From contig NZ_JAENKO010000021.1 of the NCBI RefSeq assembly GCF_016599145.1, forward strand, positions 1 to 64,000: DNA of 64,000 nucleotides, in the 5' to 3' direction. The stretch is from Tomitella cavernea (GTDB lineage Bacteria; Actinomycetota; Actinomycetes; Mycobacteriales; Mycobacteriaceae). Below are positions 34,165 through 42,812 of the stretch, piece by piece. Made by a program: the position numbers and the translations under genes. A model generated the notes under the pieces. The model did no database searches and had not been told where the DNA came from. It saw nothing but the letters and a program-made list of their open reading frames with translations. Each line of letters begins with the position of its first letter. Position 1 is the stretch's first letter.

Positions 34165-34920
34165 GTGGATGCTGCCGAGTTCACCGGCCGGGTGGCCGTG
34201 GTGACCGGGGCCGCGGGCGGGATCGGCGCGGCCGTCGCGTCGGGGCTCGCCGCGCGTGGCGCCGTCGTCGCGGCGCTCGACCTCGACGGCGCCACGGCTC
34301 CCGCCGGCGGCCGCGGATACGCCTGCGACGTCGCCGATTCCGCCGCAGTTGACGAGGTGATCGCGCGGGTCGAGGCGGAGCTGGGGCCGGTGGCGATGCT
34401 CGCGAACGTGGCCGGGGTCCTGGCCACGGGCGACGTCGTCGACACGTCCGACGCGCAGTGGTCGCGCCCGTTCGACGTCAACGCCACCGGCGTGTTCACC
34501 GTGTCCCGGGCGGTCGCCCGGGTGATGGTCCCGCGCGGGGCCGGCGCCATCGTCACGGTCGGCTCCAACGCGGCGGGCGTCCCGCGCGCATCGATGGCGG
34601 CCTACGCGGCGTCGAAAGCCGCGGCGACGATGTTCACCAAGTGCCTCGGACTGGAGCTGGCGGCGCACGGCATCCGGTGCAACGTGGTCTCGCCGGGCTC
34701 CACCGATACGCCCATGCAGCGGGGAATGTGGAGCGACGGCACAGGCTTGGACGCGGTGATCGCGGGTGCACCTGAGTTGTTCAAGGTGGGAATCCCGCTG
34801 GGCCGCATCGCCGATCCGGTCGACGTGGCCGATTCCGTGCTGTTCCTGCTGTCGGACCGCGCGCGGCACATCACCATGCACGACCTCTACGTGGACGGCG
34901 GCGCGACGCTCAGGGCGTGA
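34165..34920 (+). CDS. entA: 2,3-Dihydro-2,3-dihydroxybenzoate dehydrogenase, EntA/DhbA-like
   Basis: EntA oxidizes 2,3-dihydro-2,3-dihydroxybenzoate to 2,3-dihydroxybenzoate with NAD+. The 251-residue SDR has [12 protein letters not shown] (cofactor loop), NVAGVL, the catalytic Ser region [26 protein letters not shown] with YxxxK, and [15 protein letters not shown], which is characteristic of the DhbA group. The GTG at 34165 has GGAGGG (34152-34157) upstream. It lies directly behind a strong iron box and before entC. Confidence 0.9.
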   Translation: MDAAEFTGRVAVVTGAAGGIGAAVASGLAARGAVVAALDLDGATAPAGGRGYACDVADSAAVDEVIARVEAELGPVAMLANVAGVLATGDVVDTSDAQWSRPFDVNATGVFTVSRAVARVMVPRGAGAIVTVGSNAAGVPRASMAAYAASKAAATMFTKCLGLELAAHGIRCNVVSPGSTDTPMQRGMWSDGTGLDAVIAGAPELFKVGIPLGRIADPVDVADSVLFLLSDRARHITMHDLYVDGGATLRA

Positions 34921-35024
34921 GCGCTCCCGCCGCCGGCGGCCGGGTGGAACCGGCACCGGAAACGTGACACTGCACTGCTGACGACACCGCCGCCGGAACC
35001 CGGCGCGCGACGACAGGAGACGCG

Positions 35025-36278
35025 ATGACCCTCTCGACTGCGATGCACACCGCCGCGCCGGCCGGATCCGGCGCGGCTACGCCGCTGGACGCGTACACGC
35101 CCGGCGACTTCTACTTCTCGAGCGGGCGCCGGGCGGTGCTGGGCAGGGGCGGGGCAGTGGTGGCTTCGGACGTTCCGGCCGTCGCGTGCACAGAGGCCGT
35201 GCGCGCCGCGCTCCGCGCTGCTCCCCGGAACGGGGGCCGGCCGGCGCGCGTCGTCGGGGCGGTCCCGTTCGACACGGAACGCCCTGCCCGCCTCATGGTC
35301 CCGGAGCAGCTCCAGGTGACCGACGGCAGCGGCGGTGATATCGGCGGCGTTGGTGCTGGCGGCGATCGTGTTGACCGCGGCGCATCGGCGGGCGTCGCAC
35401 CGGCCTCATGCGCGGTCACCGCGTGTCCGAGCCCGGAGGACCACATGGCGGCCGTCGACGAGGCGCTCAGCGTGATGCACCGGGCCCCCGAGCTGCACAA
35501 GCTCGTCCTCGCCCGGACGCTGCACCTACGGCCTGAGGGCGCCCTGGAGCCCGGGCGCGTGCTGCGGGTCCTGGCCCGCCGGCATCCCGGGGCCTACACG
35601 TTCGCCGCGGACATCCCGGCGGCCCCCGGGGCGGGGCCGCGCGCGATGGTGGGCGCCAGCCCCGAGCTGCTCGCATCGCGGCACGGCGACGCGGTGCGCT
35701 CGTGCCCGCTTGCCGGATCCGCCGCGCGCAGCGACGATCCCGCAGAAGACCGGCGGCGCGCGGAGGCGCTGCAGGCATCGGCGAAGGACCAGGTGGAGCA
35801 CGCCATCGTCGTCGACGCGATCGCCGAGGCGCTGCGCCCGCTGTGCGGCAGCCTCGACGTCCCGGTGCGGCCTCGGCTGGTCGCGACGCCGACGATGTGG
35901 CACCTGGCAACCCCCATTGTCGGGACGGTCGCAGACCGCGCCGTCACCGCGCTCGATCTCGCCCTGGCGCTGCATCCCACCCCGGCGATCTGCGGGGCAC
36001 CCACGGCGGCCGCCCGCGCGGAGATCGGCCGGATCGAAACCTTCGACCGCGGGTTCTACAGCGGCTTCGTCGGCTGGTGCGACGCGGACGGCGACGGCGA
36101 ATGGGCCATCTCGATCCGCTGTGCCGAGGTGGACGCCGGCGGGGCACGGCTGTTCGCCGGCGGTGGCATCGTCGCCGGCTCCGATCCCGCGGCCGAGCTG
36201 GCGGAGACCTCCGCCAAGTTCCGCACCATGACCGACGCCATCGACGAGGCGGTGGCGGCCGCCCCGGTGCGCGGCTGA
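35025..36278 (+). CDS. entC: Isochorismate synthase, EntC/DhbC-like
   Basis: This 417-residue chorismate-utilizing enzyme turns chorismate into isochorismate, the first step to 2,3-dihydroxybenzoate. Conserved segments are KLVLARTLHL, MVGASPELLASRHGDAVRSCPLAGSAARS, ALQASAKDQVEHAIVVDAIAEAL, LHPTPAICGAPTAAA and FDRGFYSGFVGW. The N-terminal ~100 residues are more variable and contain a Gly-rich insert, as in DhbC/EntC. ACAGGAGA precedes the ATG. The 104-base gap after entA shows no promoter, so it probably belongs to the same transcript. It ends just before a perfect 14-bp palindrome. Confidence 0.92.
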   Translation: MTLSTAMHTAAPAGSGAATPLDAYTPGDFYFSSGRRAVLGRGGAVVASDVPAVACTEAVRAALRAAPRNGGRPARVVGAVPFDTERPARLMVPEQLQVTDGSGGDIGGVGAGGDRVDRGASAGVAPASCAVTACPSPEDHMAAVDEALSVMHRAPELHKLVLARTLHLRPEGALEPGRVLRVLARRHPGAYTFAADIPAAPGAGPRAMVGASPELLASRHGDAVRSCPLAGSAARSDDPAEDRRRAEALQASAKDQVEHAIVVDAIAEALRPLCGSLDVPVRPRLVATPTMWHLATPIVGTVADRAVTALDLALALHPTPAICGAPTAAARAEIGRIETFDRGFYSGFVGWCDADGDGEWAISIRCAEVDAGGARLFAGGGIVAGSDPAAELAETSAKFRTMTDAIDEAVAAAPVRG

Positions 36279-36292
36279 GGGTCGATCGACCC
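36279..36292. promoter_or_regulatory. Perfect 14-bp palindrome between entC and entB
   Basis: GGGTCGATCGACCC starts on the base after the entC stop codon. It could form a small hairpin in the entC-entB transcript or bind a dimeric regulator. Too short and without a T-run for a terminator. Function unknown. Confidence 0.5.
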
Positions 36293-36343
36293 GCATACAG
36301 ACCCGACACACGCCCTACGCCAGAGACGGAGCCCGAAGCAGCC

Positions 36344-36991
36344 ATGTCGATCCCCGCGATCCACCCTTACACCGCGCCCGCCGCGGACCTGGACGCCAAC
36401 CGCGCCGACTGGCGCCCGGAACCAGGCCGGTGCGCTCTGCTCATCCACGACATGCAGCAATACTTTCTGGACGCGTACGACCCTGCGCAAGAGCCGATCC
36501 CGGAGCTCTACCGCAACATCGCGGCGCTGCGCGCCGCGTGTGCGGACCGGGGAATCCCGGTGCTGTATTCCGCACAGCCGGGCGGGCAGGACCTCGCACG
36601 GCGCGGGCTGCTCGCCGACTTCTGGGGAGAGGGGATGGCCGACGATCCCGCACAGACCCGCATCGTCGACGCGCTGGCCCCCGGGCCGGACGACATTGTG
36701 ATCACCAAGTGGCGCTACAGCGCGTTCCAGCGCACCGAACTCGCGGACGTGCTGCGGTTCCAGCGGCGCGACCAGTTGATCATCACCGGCGTGTATGCGC
36801 ACCTGGGGTGCCTGGCCACCGCGACGGAGGCGTTCATGCGCGACATCCGGCCGTTCTTCGTGGCCGACGCGGTGGCCGACTTCACCGCTGATGAGCACCG
36901 GATGGCGGTGGACTACGCGGCACGCCGCTGCGCCGCGGTGACCACCACGGCGCGCCTGGTCGACGCGCTCACCCCGGCGCTGCAGCACTGA
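36344..36991 (+). CDS. entB: Isochorismatase, EntB/DhbB-like, lacking the carrier domain
   Basis: This enzyme hydrolyses isochorismate to 2,3-dihydro-2,3-dihydroxybenzoate and pyruvate. The 215-residue protein matches only the N-terminal isochorismatase half of EntB. It has [17 protein letters not shown] with the catalytic Asp, [14 protein letters not shown] with the Lys, and [20 protein letters not shown]. The ~80-residue aryl carrier domain that EntB/DhbB carry at the C-terminus is absent and is provided by the separate gene at 26409-26663. It lies 65 bases behind entC and likely belongs to that transcript. Confidence 0.92.
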   Translation: MSIPAIHPYTAPAADLDANRADWRPEPGRCALLIHDMQQYFLDAYDPAQEPIPELYRNIAALRAACADRGIPVLYSAQPGGQDLARRGLLADFWGEGMADDPAQTRIVDALAPGPDDIVITKWRYSAFQRTELADVLRFQRRDQLIITGVYAHLGCLATATEAFMRDIRPFFVADAVADFTADEHRMAVDYAARRCAAVTTTARLVDALTPALQH

Positions 36992-37076
36992 CGCGCACGC
37001 ACAAGCGGTGCAGCCGGACCGAACTGTTCGATTACACAGCCTGTTCGACAACACAACGAAAGAAGAGAACACACTG

Positions 37077-38141
37077 ATGGACACCACTCGTAAGTCGACG
37101 GCGCGGGTGCGCCGGATGCTCACCCTCGCGGCCGCCGCCGGCCTCGTCACCGCCACCGCCGCCCCGGCGCTGGCCGCACCCGGGCCCGCGGGTGTGCTCG
37201 GCTCGCTGGCACCGTCGCCGGAACCGGCCGTGCTCGACACGCTGCAGGTGGGCGACGGCAACTATGAGGTGGCCGTGGACCCGATCCACAACCGCGCCTA
37301 CTTCGCGAGTCCCGGCGCGAAGGCGATCACCGTCGTCGACGCCACCACCAACGCGACGCTGCAGACGATCGAACTCGAACATGCACCCTACGGAGTGGCG
37401 GTCAACCCGATCACGCAGATCGTGTACACCTCGAACACGCGCGACAAGACGGTCGCCGTGATCGACGCCGTGACCGGTAAGGTCACCGGCACGATCGACA
37501 CGGGCAAGGGCCACGGTATCGAGGTGGATCCGGTGCGCAATCTGGTCTACCTGGCCGTGCCCGGCGACTCCGCGGTGCAGGTGATCAACGGCGCGACCAA
37601 CGCTGTCGCCGCGACGGTGCCGACGGGCGAGACTCCGGTGCAGATCGAGGTGGACGAGGCGCGCGGCAGCTATTGGGTGTCCACCACCGGCGACGCCACG
37701 GTGACCGAATACTCGTCGGCCACCAACGAGAAGATCGCGTCGGTGACCACCGGCGAAGGCCCGCAGAACATGTACTTGGACACCTTGCGCGGCAAGCTCT
37801 ACGTCGACGCATTCAAGGCCGGCACCGTCGACGTGGTGGACGTGAACACCGACGCGGTGGTCGACAGCATCGACGTGGGCGCGCAGCCCATCGGCATCGA
37901 CTGCAACCCGGTGAGCGCCGTGTGCGTGGTTCCGCACCTGACCGCCAAGGGCGACGGCGGCAAGGGCAGCACCGACCCGGACGACCCCGGCCGCGTGTCG
38001 GTGATCGACGCGGACGCCGGCACCAAGATCGCCGAACTGCACATCGGCGGCGTGCCGCTGGGCGTCGGCTACAACCCGTTGACCTCGACGGCACTGGTCA
38101 CCGATCGCGGCAGCGCGGAAGTCGCGGTGATCGGCGCCTGA
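37077..38141 (+). CDS. Secreted YncE-like YVTN beta-propeller protein
   Basis: This 354-residue protein has a signal peptide (MLTLAAAAGLVTATAAPALA, cleavage near residue 36). About seven ~40-residue repeats follow of the form GxxPxxVAVDPxxNxAYxxxxxxxTVxVIDxxTxxVxxTI, the YVTN beta-propeller pattern. E. coli YncE is a periplasmic propeller under Fur control. Here the gene lies 85 bases behind entB at the end of the siderophore block and ends at a strong terminator, so iron-linked expression is plausible but unproven. No enzymatic motif is visible. Two CTGTTCGA direct repeats (37024-37031, 37041-37048) lie upstream. Confidence 0.82.
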   Translation: MDTTRKSTARVRRMLTLAAAAGLVTATAAPALAAPGPAGVLGSLAPSPEPAVLDTLQVGDGNYEVAVDPIHNRAYFASPGAKAITVVDATTNATLQTIELEHAPYGVAVNPITQIVYTSNTRDKTVAVIDAVTGKVTGTIDTGKGHGIEVDPVRNLVYLAVPGDSAVQVINGATNAVAATVPTGETPVQIEVDEARGSYWVSTTGDATVTEYSSATNEKIASVTTGEGPQNMYLDTLRGKLYVDAFKAGTVDVVDVNTDAVVDSIDVGAQPIGIDCNPVSAVCVVPHLTAKGDGGKGSTDPDDPGRVSVIDADAGTKIAELHIGGVPLGVGYNPLTSTALVTDRGSAEVAVIGA

Positions 38142-38162
38142 CCCCGTCCCGGCCGCACCGAC

Positions 38163-38199
38163 GCTCCGGCGCCGAGGGGACTCCCCTCGGCGCCGGAGC
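38163..38199. terminator. Strong terminator hairpin after the yncE-like gene
   Basis: Two perfect 17-base arms (38163-38179 and 38183-38199) with a 3-base loop (ACT) form a very stable hairpin, followed by CCTTTCC rather than a full T-run. It lies between the convergent yncE-like and tauE-like genes and would stop transcripts from both sides. Confidence 0.85.
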
Positions 38200-38237
38200 C
38201 TTTCCACGGGGCGACAGGCTCGCGGCCGACGCTCGTG

Positions 38238-39035
38238 TCAGGCTGTGAAGGCCAGATACGGCGCCAGCGCCAGCAGGGCGACGATGAGGGCACGCTTGAG
38301 CGTGCGGGTGGGGATGGCGTGCGCGATCCGCCAGCCGAGGAACACCCCGGCCAACTCCGGCACCCCGACCAGCAGCGCGAGCGGCCAGTCGATCGCGCCC
38401 TGCGCCGCATAGCCGACCGAACCGATGGCGGCGATGACGATCGACTGCGCCTGTGCCGCCGCAAGGGATTCGAGTACGGGCACACCGCATGCGATCAGCA
38501 GCGGCACGGCGAGCATGGGGCCGCCGATGCCCACGATCCCGCCCGTCACGGAGACGGCCGCCCCGATTCCCGCAACAGTCACGGGGTCCGGATGCCTGCG
38601 GGGCGCGACGGCTCCGGTGACCACAGCCGTCTCCCGTCCGGCGCCACGCCGCTCCCGGTACCACAGCAGCAGCGCGACGACGGCGACGACGGCGGCGAGC
38701 ACATAGCCGAACGCGCGCTGGGACAACTGCGCGTTGACCAGGACCCCTACGGGGGTGCCGATGACGGCGGCACCGGCGAGGGTGAGCGCCGTGCGGCGGG
38801 TGTGCGCCTGGCGCAATTGACCCGAGCGTGCGAACGCCGCCGTGCCGGCGATGCCGGTGGCGACGTGCGTGACCAGGGCGGTTCCGGCCACGGCCGGTGC
38901 GGACAAGCCGGTCAGCGCGAACAGTCCGATGGTGGGGAGCACGCCGCCGGGGCCCAGAGCGGTGATACCGATGCCGCCGGCCAGGCTGATCAGCGCCAGC
39001 CCGACGAGAACGGCCGGGGACAGGCCGGCGATCAG
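38238..39035 (-). CDS. TauE/SafE (DUF81) family membrane permease, apparent CTG start
   Basis: This ~265-residue protein has eight hydrophobic segments and the duplicated TauE/SafE pattern. The first half has LISLAGGIGITALGPGGVLPTIGLFALTGLSAPAVAGTALVTHVATGI; the second has VTGGIVGIGGPMLAVPLLIACGVPVLESLAAAQAQSIVIAAIG. Family members move sulfite, taurine-derived sulfonates or organic acids; the substrate is unknown here. No ATG, GTG or TTG exists in frame near the family N-terminus. The CTG at 39035 overlaps the stop of the upstream lyase as CTGA, a mimic of the common ATGA coupling, and gives the expected length. Confidence 0.8.
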   Translation of the reverse strand: MIAGLSPAVLVGLALISLAGGIGITALGPGGVLPTIGLFALTGLSAPAVAGTALVTHVATGIAGTAAFARSGQLRQAHTRRTALTLAGAAVIGTPVGVLVNAQLSQRAFGYVLAAVVAVVALLLWYRERRGAGRETAVVTGAVAPRRHPDPVTVAGIGAAVSVTGGIVGIGGPMLAVPLLIACGVPVLESLAAAQAQSIVIAAIGSVGYAAQGAIDWPLALLVGVPELAGVFLGWRIAHAIPTRTLKRALIVALLALAPYLAFTA

Positions 39036-40009
39036 GACGCGGCGTCCGAGGCGATGGTGTTCAGGTCGGTGGAAACGGGCGTGCGGCCGCGCTTCCGGTC
39101 CCCGGCGCGCAGCAGGTTGCTCGCGCCGGGCCTGCCGACGATCTCCTCCACGAGCGCCGCGGCGGCGAGCGCGGCCTCGAGGTCGATGCCGGTGGCGATG
39201 CCTGAATCGTCCAGCAGGTAGACGAGCTCCTCGGTGGCGATGTTGCCGCTGGCCCCGGGAGCGAACGGGCAGCCGCCGAAGCCGCCGACGGCCGCGTCCA
39301 GCTGCGTGACGCCCGCCTGCACCGCCGCCCACGCGCATGCGAGTCCGGCGCCGCGCGTGTTGTGGAAGTGTGCGCCGAGCGTGATCGGCTGCGCAGCAGA
39401 CGGAGAGAGCTCGACGCGGATCCGACTGATGAGGGCCGTCACGCGGCCCGGCGTCGCGGTACCGATCGTGTCCGCCACTGCCAGCGAGTCGGCCCCGAGC
39501 GCCAGCGCCCCGGCCGCCACCCGCACGGTACGGTCCGGGTCGGTGGGGCCGTCGAACGGGCAGTCCCAGGCGGTGGCGATGATCACCTCGAGCCGACCGC
39601 CCGCACCGTGCACGATGTCCGCCACCCCGGATGTGCGCGCGAGCGCCTCGTCGGTGGTGGCCTTGACGTTGGCGCGGCTGTGCCCGTCGGAGGCGGAGAC
39701 GACGTACTCGACGGTGGTGATGCCCGCGTCGACAGCGCGGCGCGCCCCGCCCGGGCTCGCCACCAGCGCCGAGAACTCCGGTCCGTCGTCGCGGAACGTG
39801 CCGGCTGCCGCGGCCATCGCGGCGGCGTCCGCCATCGCTGGGACCGCGCGGGGCGAGACGAAAGCGGTGAGCTCGATGCGTGGAACGCCCGTCGACGCGA
39901 GCGCCTCGAGCAGCCGCACCTTCGCCTCGGTGGGGAGCGGCGCCTCATTCTGCAGGCCGTCGCGCAGGCCCACCTCGCGGATGCTCACGCGCTGCGGCAG
40001 TCCGTCCAT
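39032..40009 (-). CDS. Hydroxymethylglutaryl-CoA lyase family protein
   Basis: This 325-residue aldolase-type enzyme splits HMG-CoA (or a related 3-hydroxy-3-methyl acyl-CoA) into acetyl-CoA and a keto acid. It has the N-terminal REVGLRDGLQNE (catalytic Arg/Asp, metal site), the LGAHFHNTRG metal His pair, and the HMG-CoA lyase signature GGFGGCPFAPGASGN with the loop Cys. The ATG overlaps the stop of the CaiB-type CoA-transferase (TGATG). That pairing suggests a short catabolic pathway in which an acid is activated by CoA transfer and then cleaved, for example leucine-, itaconate- or citramalate-like compounds. The exact substrate is open. Confidence 0.9.
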   Translation of the reverse strand: MDGLPQRVSIREVGLRDGLQNEAPLPTEAKVRLLEALASTGVPRIELTAFVSPRAVPAMADAAAMAAAAGTFRDDGPEFSALVASPGGARRAVDAGITTVEYVVSASDGHSRANVKATTDEALARTSGVADIVHGAGGRLEVIIATAWDCPFDGPTDPDRTVRVAAGALALGADSLAVADTIGTATPGRVTALISRIRVELSPSAAQPITLGAHFHNTRGAGLACAWAAVQAGVTQLDAAVGGFGGCPFAPGASGNIATEELVYLLDDSGIATGIDLEAALAAAALVEEIVGRPGASNLLRAGDRKRGRTPVSTDLNTIASDAAS

Positions 40010-41217
40010 CAGATCGCGCCCTCCTCACGCAGCGCCGCCCGCCGCTCCTCCGAGTATCCCAGCAGCCCGGCGTACACCGCGTCGTTGTCGCCGCCCGGCT
40101 CCGCGGATCCAGCGGTGCGCACGGACCCCGGGGTGCCGGACAGGCGGGGCACCACGCCCGGGCCCAGCACCGCCTCGCCGACACGTGCGTCGTCGTGCTC
40201 GACGAACATGCCGCGGGCGCGCAACTGGGGGTCTTCGACCACCTCGGCCACGGTGTTCACGGGCCCGACGACCACCTGCGCACCGGTGAGCTCGTCGATG
40301 ATCTTCCGTGCGGAGCGGCGCGCGGCCCACGCGCCGATGAGCCCGTCGAGCTCATCCTGATTGCGGCCGCGCGCCAGGTGGTCCCGGAAGCGCGGGTCGT
40401 CTGCCAGCTCCGGGCTGCCCAGGGCCGCGCACAACCGCCGGAACAGCGTGTCCTGGTTGGCGGCGATCACCACCCACTTGCCGTCGGACGAGCGGTAGAT
40501 GTTCGACGGCGCGATCCCGTCGAGCCGCGTGCCCGACGGTCCGCGCACCACGCCGCCGCGGTCGTAGTCGGGGATCGTCGACTCCTGCACCGCAAGGCAG
40601 GCCTCGGTGAGCGCCACGTCCACCACCTGGCCGCGGCCGGTGGACTGCCGGGCCAGCAGTGCCGCGAGGATGCCCTGGGCGGCGAACATGCCCGCGAGCG
40701 TGTCGCCGATCGACAGCGACAGCCGGGGCGGTGGCTGGTCCGGGTAGCCGTTGAGGTGCCGCAGGCCGCTCACCGCCTCGGCCACGGAGGCATACCCGGG
40801 GCGGCCGGCGAGCGGGCCCGTCTGTCCGTAGCCGGACACGCGGGCGAGCACGATCCCCGGATTGCGCCCGCTGAGCACGTCGTAACCCAGCCCCCAGCGT
40901 TCGAGTGTGCCCGGACGGAAGTTCTCCAGCACCACGTCGGCGTGCTCCACAAGGTCCAGCAGCACCGCGCGGCCGGCGTCGCCGCGCAGGTCGAGCGTGA
41001 TCGACCGCTTGTTGCGCGCGTGCACGGTCCAGAAGAACCGGTGACCGTCCTGCTCGGCGTTGCCCCACGTGCGCAGCGGATCGGGGCGGTCGGGCGCCTC
41101 GACCTTGATGACGTCGGCGCCCATGTCGCCCAGCAGCCGTCCGGCGAAGGGGCCGGAGATGAGCGTGCCGAGCTCGATGACGCGGTAGCCGTCGAGGGCC
41201 CCGGGGGTGTCGGTCAC
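40009..41217 (-). CDS. CaiB/BaiF-type (class III) CoA-transferase
   Basis: This 402-residue enzyme transfers CoA between organic acids. It has the family start LDGYRVIELGTLISGPFAGRLLGDMGADVIKVEAP, NKRSITLDLRGDAGRAVLLDLVEHADVVLENFRPG, the RPGYASVAEAVSGL segment, and the C-terminal VGPVNTVAEVVEDPQLRARGMF. Coupled by a 1-base overlap to the downstream HMG-CoA-lyase-like gene and, behind it, to the TauE/SafE permease: an operon of activation, cleavage and transport. Substrate unknown. Confidence 0.92.
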   Translation of the reverse strand: MTDTPGALDGYRVIELGTLISGPFAGRLLGDMGADVIKVEAPDRPDPLRTWGNAEQDGHRFFWTVHARNKRSITLDLRGDAGRAVLLDLVEHADVVLENFRPGTLERWGLGYDVLSGRNPGIVLARVSGYGQTGPLAGRPGYASVAEAVSGLRHLNGYPDQPPPRLSLSIGDTLAGMFAAQGILAALLARQSTGRGQVVDVALTEACLAVQESTIPDYDRGGVVRGPSGTRLDGIAPSNIYRSSDGKWVVIAANQDTLFRRLCAALGSPELADDPRFRDHLARGRNQDELDGLIGAWAARRSARKIIDELTGAQVVVGPVNTVAEVVEDPQLRARGMFVEHDDARVGEAVLGPGVVPRLSGTPGSVRTAGSAEPGGDNDAVYAGLLGYSEERRAALREEGAI

Positions 41218-41268
41218 CTGTCCGCCTTCCGTTGTCGCCGCCTCGACGATACCGGCGAGCGGACCCGG

Positions 41269-42621
41269 TCAGGAGGCGCAGTCCCCCGCGTCGGGATCCC
41301 CGGCGAGACGGTCGTTCATCCACGTCAGCGCCTCGGGTGCCGCGATCGGCATGGCCGCCACATGGTTGACCAGCGGGGCGATGTCCGGCGTCGGATAGTC
41401 GCGGAACGTCACCGTCCCGCCGAGGGAGCACCAACGATCGACCATGGTGCGCACAGTGCGCGCGGGGACGATGTCGTCGCCGTCGCCGGTGACCACGAAG
41501 ACCGGCACGCCGGGCCGGATCGTGCCGATGGTCTGTGCGGCGACGACCGACTTGATCGGCTCGGAGCCCAGCAGCGACTCGATCGGCTGCCCGGAGACGG
41601 TGAACTCCGTGCTCTGCGCGCCGCCGAACTCGTCCTCGGTGGCCGAGGTGCACTGGGTGGCCACGTCGCGGAGCATCGCGCGGCCGCGGTCGTTGAGTTG
41701 CGCGTCCACCGACGGGACGATCTGCGGGTAGTCGGCCTCGAGGCCGTTGATCGCGTAGCCGATGGCCCCGGCCAGGCGGCTGCCGTCGACCCGGGCGGTG
41801 GTGACGGCGAGGTTCGCCGGCGGAGCGCCCGCGAACGCGCCGCGCACGCCCAGATCGGGTGCGTAGGCGTCCACCTGCTCGGCCGCCGAGGCGACCGCGC
41901 CGCCGCCCTGCGAATAGCCCCACAGGCCTACCGGTGCGCCGACCCGGATCTCGGGGTCATGGAGGTTCTTGGCGGCACGGCCCATGTCCAGCACCGTGTG
42001 AGCCTGGGAGAGCCGGTTCATATAGGTGTGGATGCCGGGGGTGCCCAGGCCTTCGTAGTCGGTGACCGCCACCGCGTAGCCCTGCATGAGGAACACGCCC
42101 GCCTGGGCCAGGTTGTCGACGGAGCCGCCGCCGGGCATCCGCCGTGACGGCGCGCACTGGTCGCCCTGGCCCTGAGTGCCCGGCGCGAGGACGACGAGCG
42201 GGCGCGGGCCGGGCCTCGTCCACGGCATGTCGGGCGCCATCACGGTGCCGCTGACGGCGATGGGGTCGCCGTGCGTGTCCGTCGAGTGGTAGAGGACGGT
42301 GGTGGCGTGCACGGGCAGGTCGAGGCCCGCGAAGTCGATGGCGGTGGGCCGCGCGCGCAGGACGTCGCCGGGGCGGGTGCCGGCCAGGTCGGCGGGAGCG
42401 TCGTAGAAGGCGTCGGGCGCCGCCTGCGCCGGGGCGTCCGTGCGCGACCCGGCGAGCATGTCGTTGAGCATGGTCTCCGGGCCGGCCGCGGGGGCGGCCA
42501 GCGCGGGGGCGGCCAGCGCTGCCGCGGCTGCGGCGGTCGTGATGACGGTCGCGGTGGCGGCGCCGAGTCTTGTCAACGGTGCCGCGACACGGGGGAGTGT
42601 GCGTGGGAATCGGGTGCGCAT
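41269..42621 (-). CDS. Secreted lipase (LIP family, alpha/beta hydrolase)
   Basis: This 450-residue exported protein has an N-terminal signal (VITTAAAAAALAAPALA). It resembles the secretory lipase (LIP) family known from Candida and from mycolate actinobacteria. It has VVLAPGTQGQGDQCAPSRRM, the YAVAVTDYEGLGTPG segment, the nucleophile Ser in LWGYSQGGGAVASAA, a late Asp in VTGDGDDIVP and His in PLVNHVAAMP. Two Cys near the ends could make disulfides. It likely hydrolyses acylglycerols or long-chain esters outside the cell. It stands as a single minus-strand gene. Confidence 0.88.
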   Translation of the reverse strand: MRTRFPRTLPRVAAPLTRLGAATATVITTAAAAAALAAPALAAPAAGPETMLNDMLAGSRTDAPAQAAPDAFYDAPADLAGTRPGDVLRARPTAIDFAGLDLPVHATTVLYHSTDTHGDPIAVSGTVMAPDMPWTRPGPRPLVVLAPGTQGQGDQCAPSRRMPGGGSVDNLAQAGVFLMQGYAVAVTDYEGLGTPGIHTYMNRLSQAHTVLDMGRAAKNLHDPEIRVGAPVGLWGYSQGGGAVASAAEQVDAYAPDLGVRGAFAGAPPANLAVTTARVDGSRLAGAIGYAINGLEADYPQIVPSVDAQLNDRGRAMLRDVATQCTSATEDEFGGAQSTEFTVSGQPIESLLGSEPIKSVVAAQTIGTIRPGVPVFVVTGDGDDIVPARTVRTMVDRWCSLGGTVTFRDYPTPDIAPLVNHVAAMPIAAPEALTWMNDRLAGDPDAGDCAS

Positions 42622-42762
42622 CCGGGATCCTTCCGCCGGGCACGTGGTGCATGTGCTGCGGCGATCCGCCGGAATGGACCGTCGATGACGTGCCGCATGT
42701 CACGGTATCGGAATTCTGGACACGCGTTTGTGAAATCAGTGGAGTCGCCGGGGCGGGCGCGC

Positions 42763-42789
42763 CGCGGGCGTTCGTACTTCGGGCGCGGG
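42763..42789. repeat. Dispersed GAAGTTC-type repeat, single copy
   Basis: On the minus strand this reads CCCGCGCCCGAAGTACGAAC followed by GCCCGCG. It matches the repeat cluster at 58898-59082 (consensus GCGCCCGAAGTTCAAGCGC) with few changes. It lies in the 191-base gap between the lipase and merR genes, which otherwise shows nothing. Confidence 0.7.
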
Positions 42790-42812
42790 TGCATCTGGAT
42801 CCGGCAGGGCCG

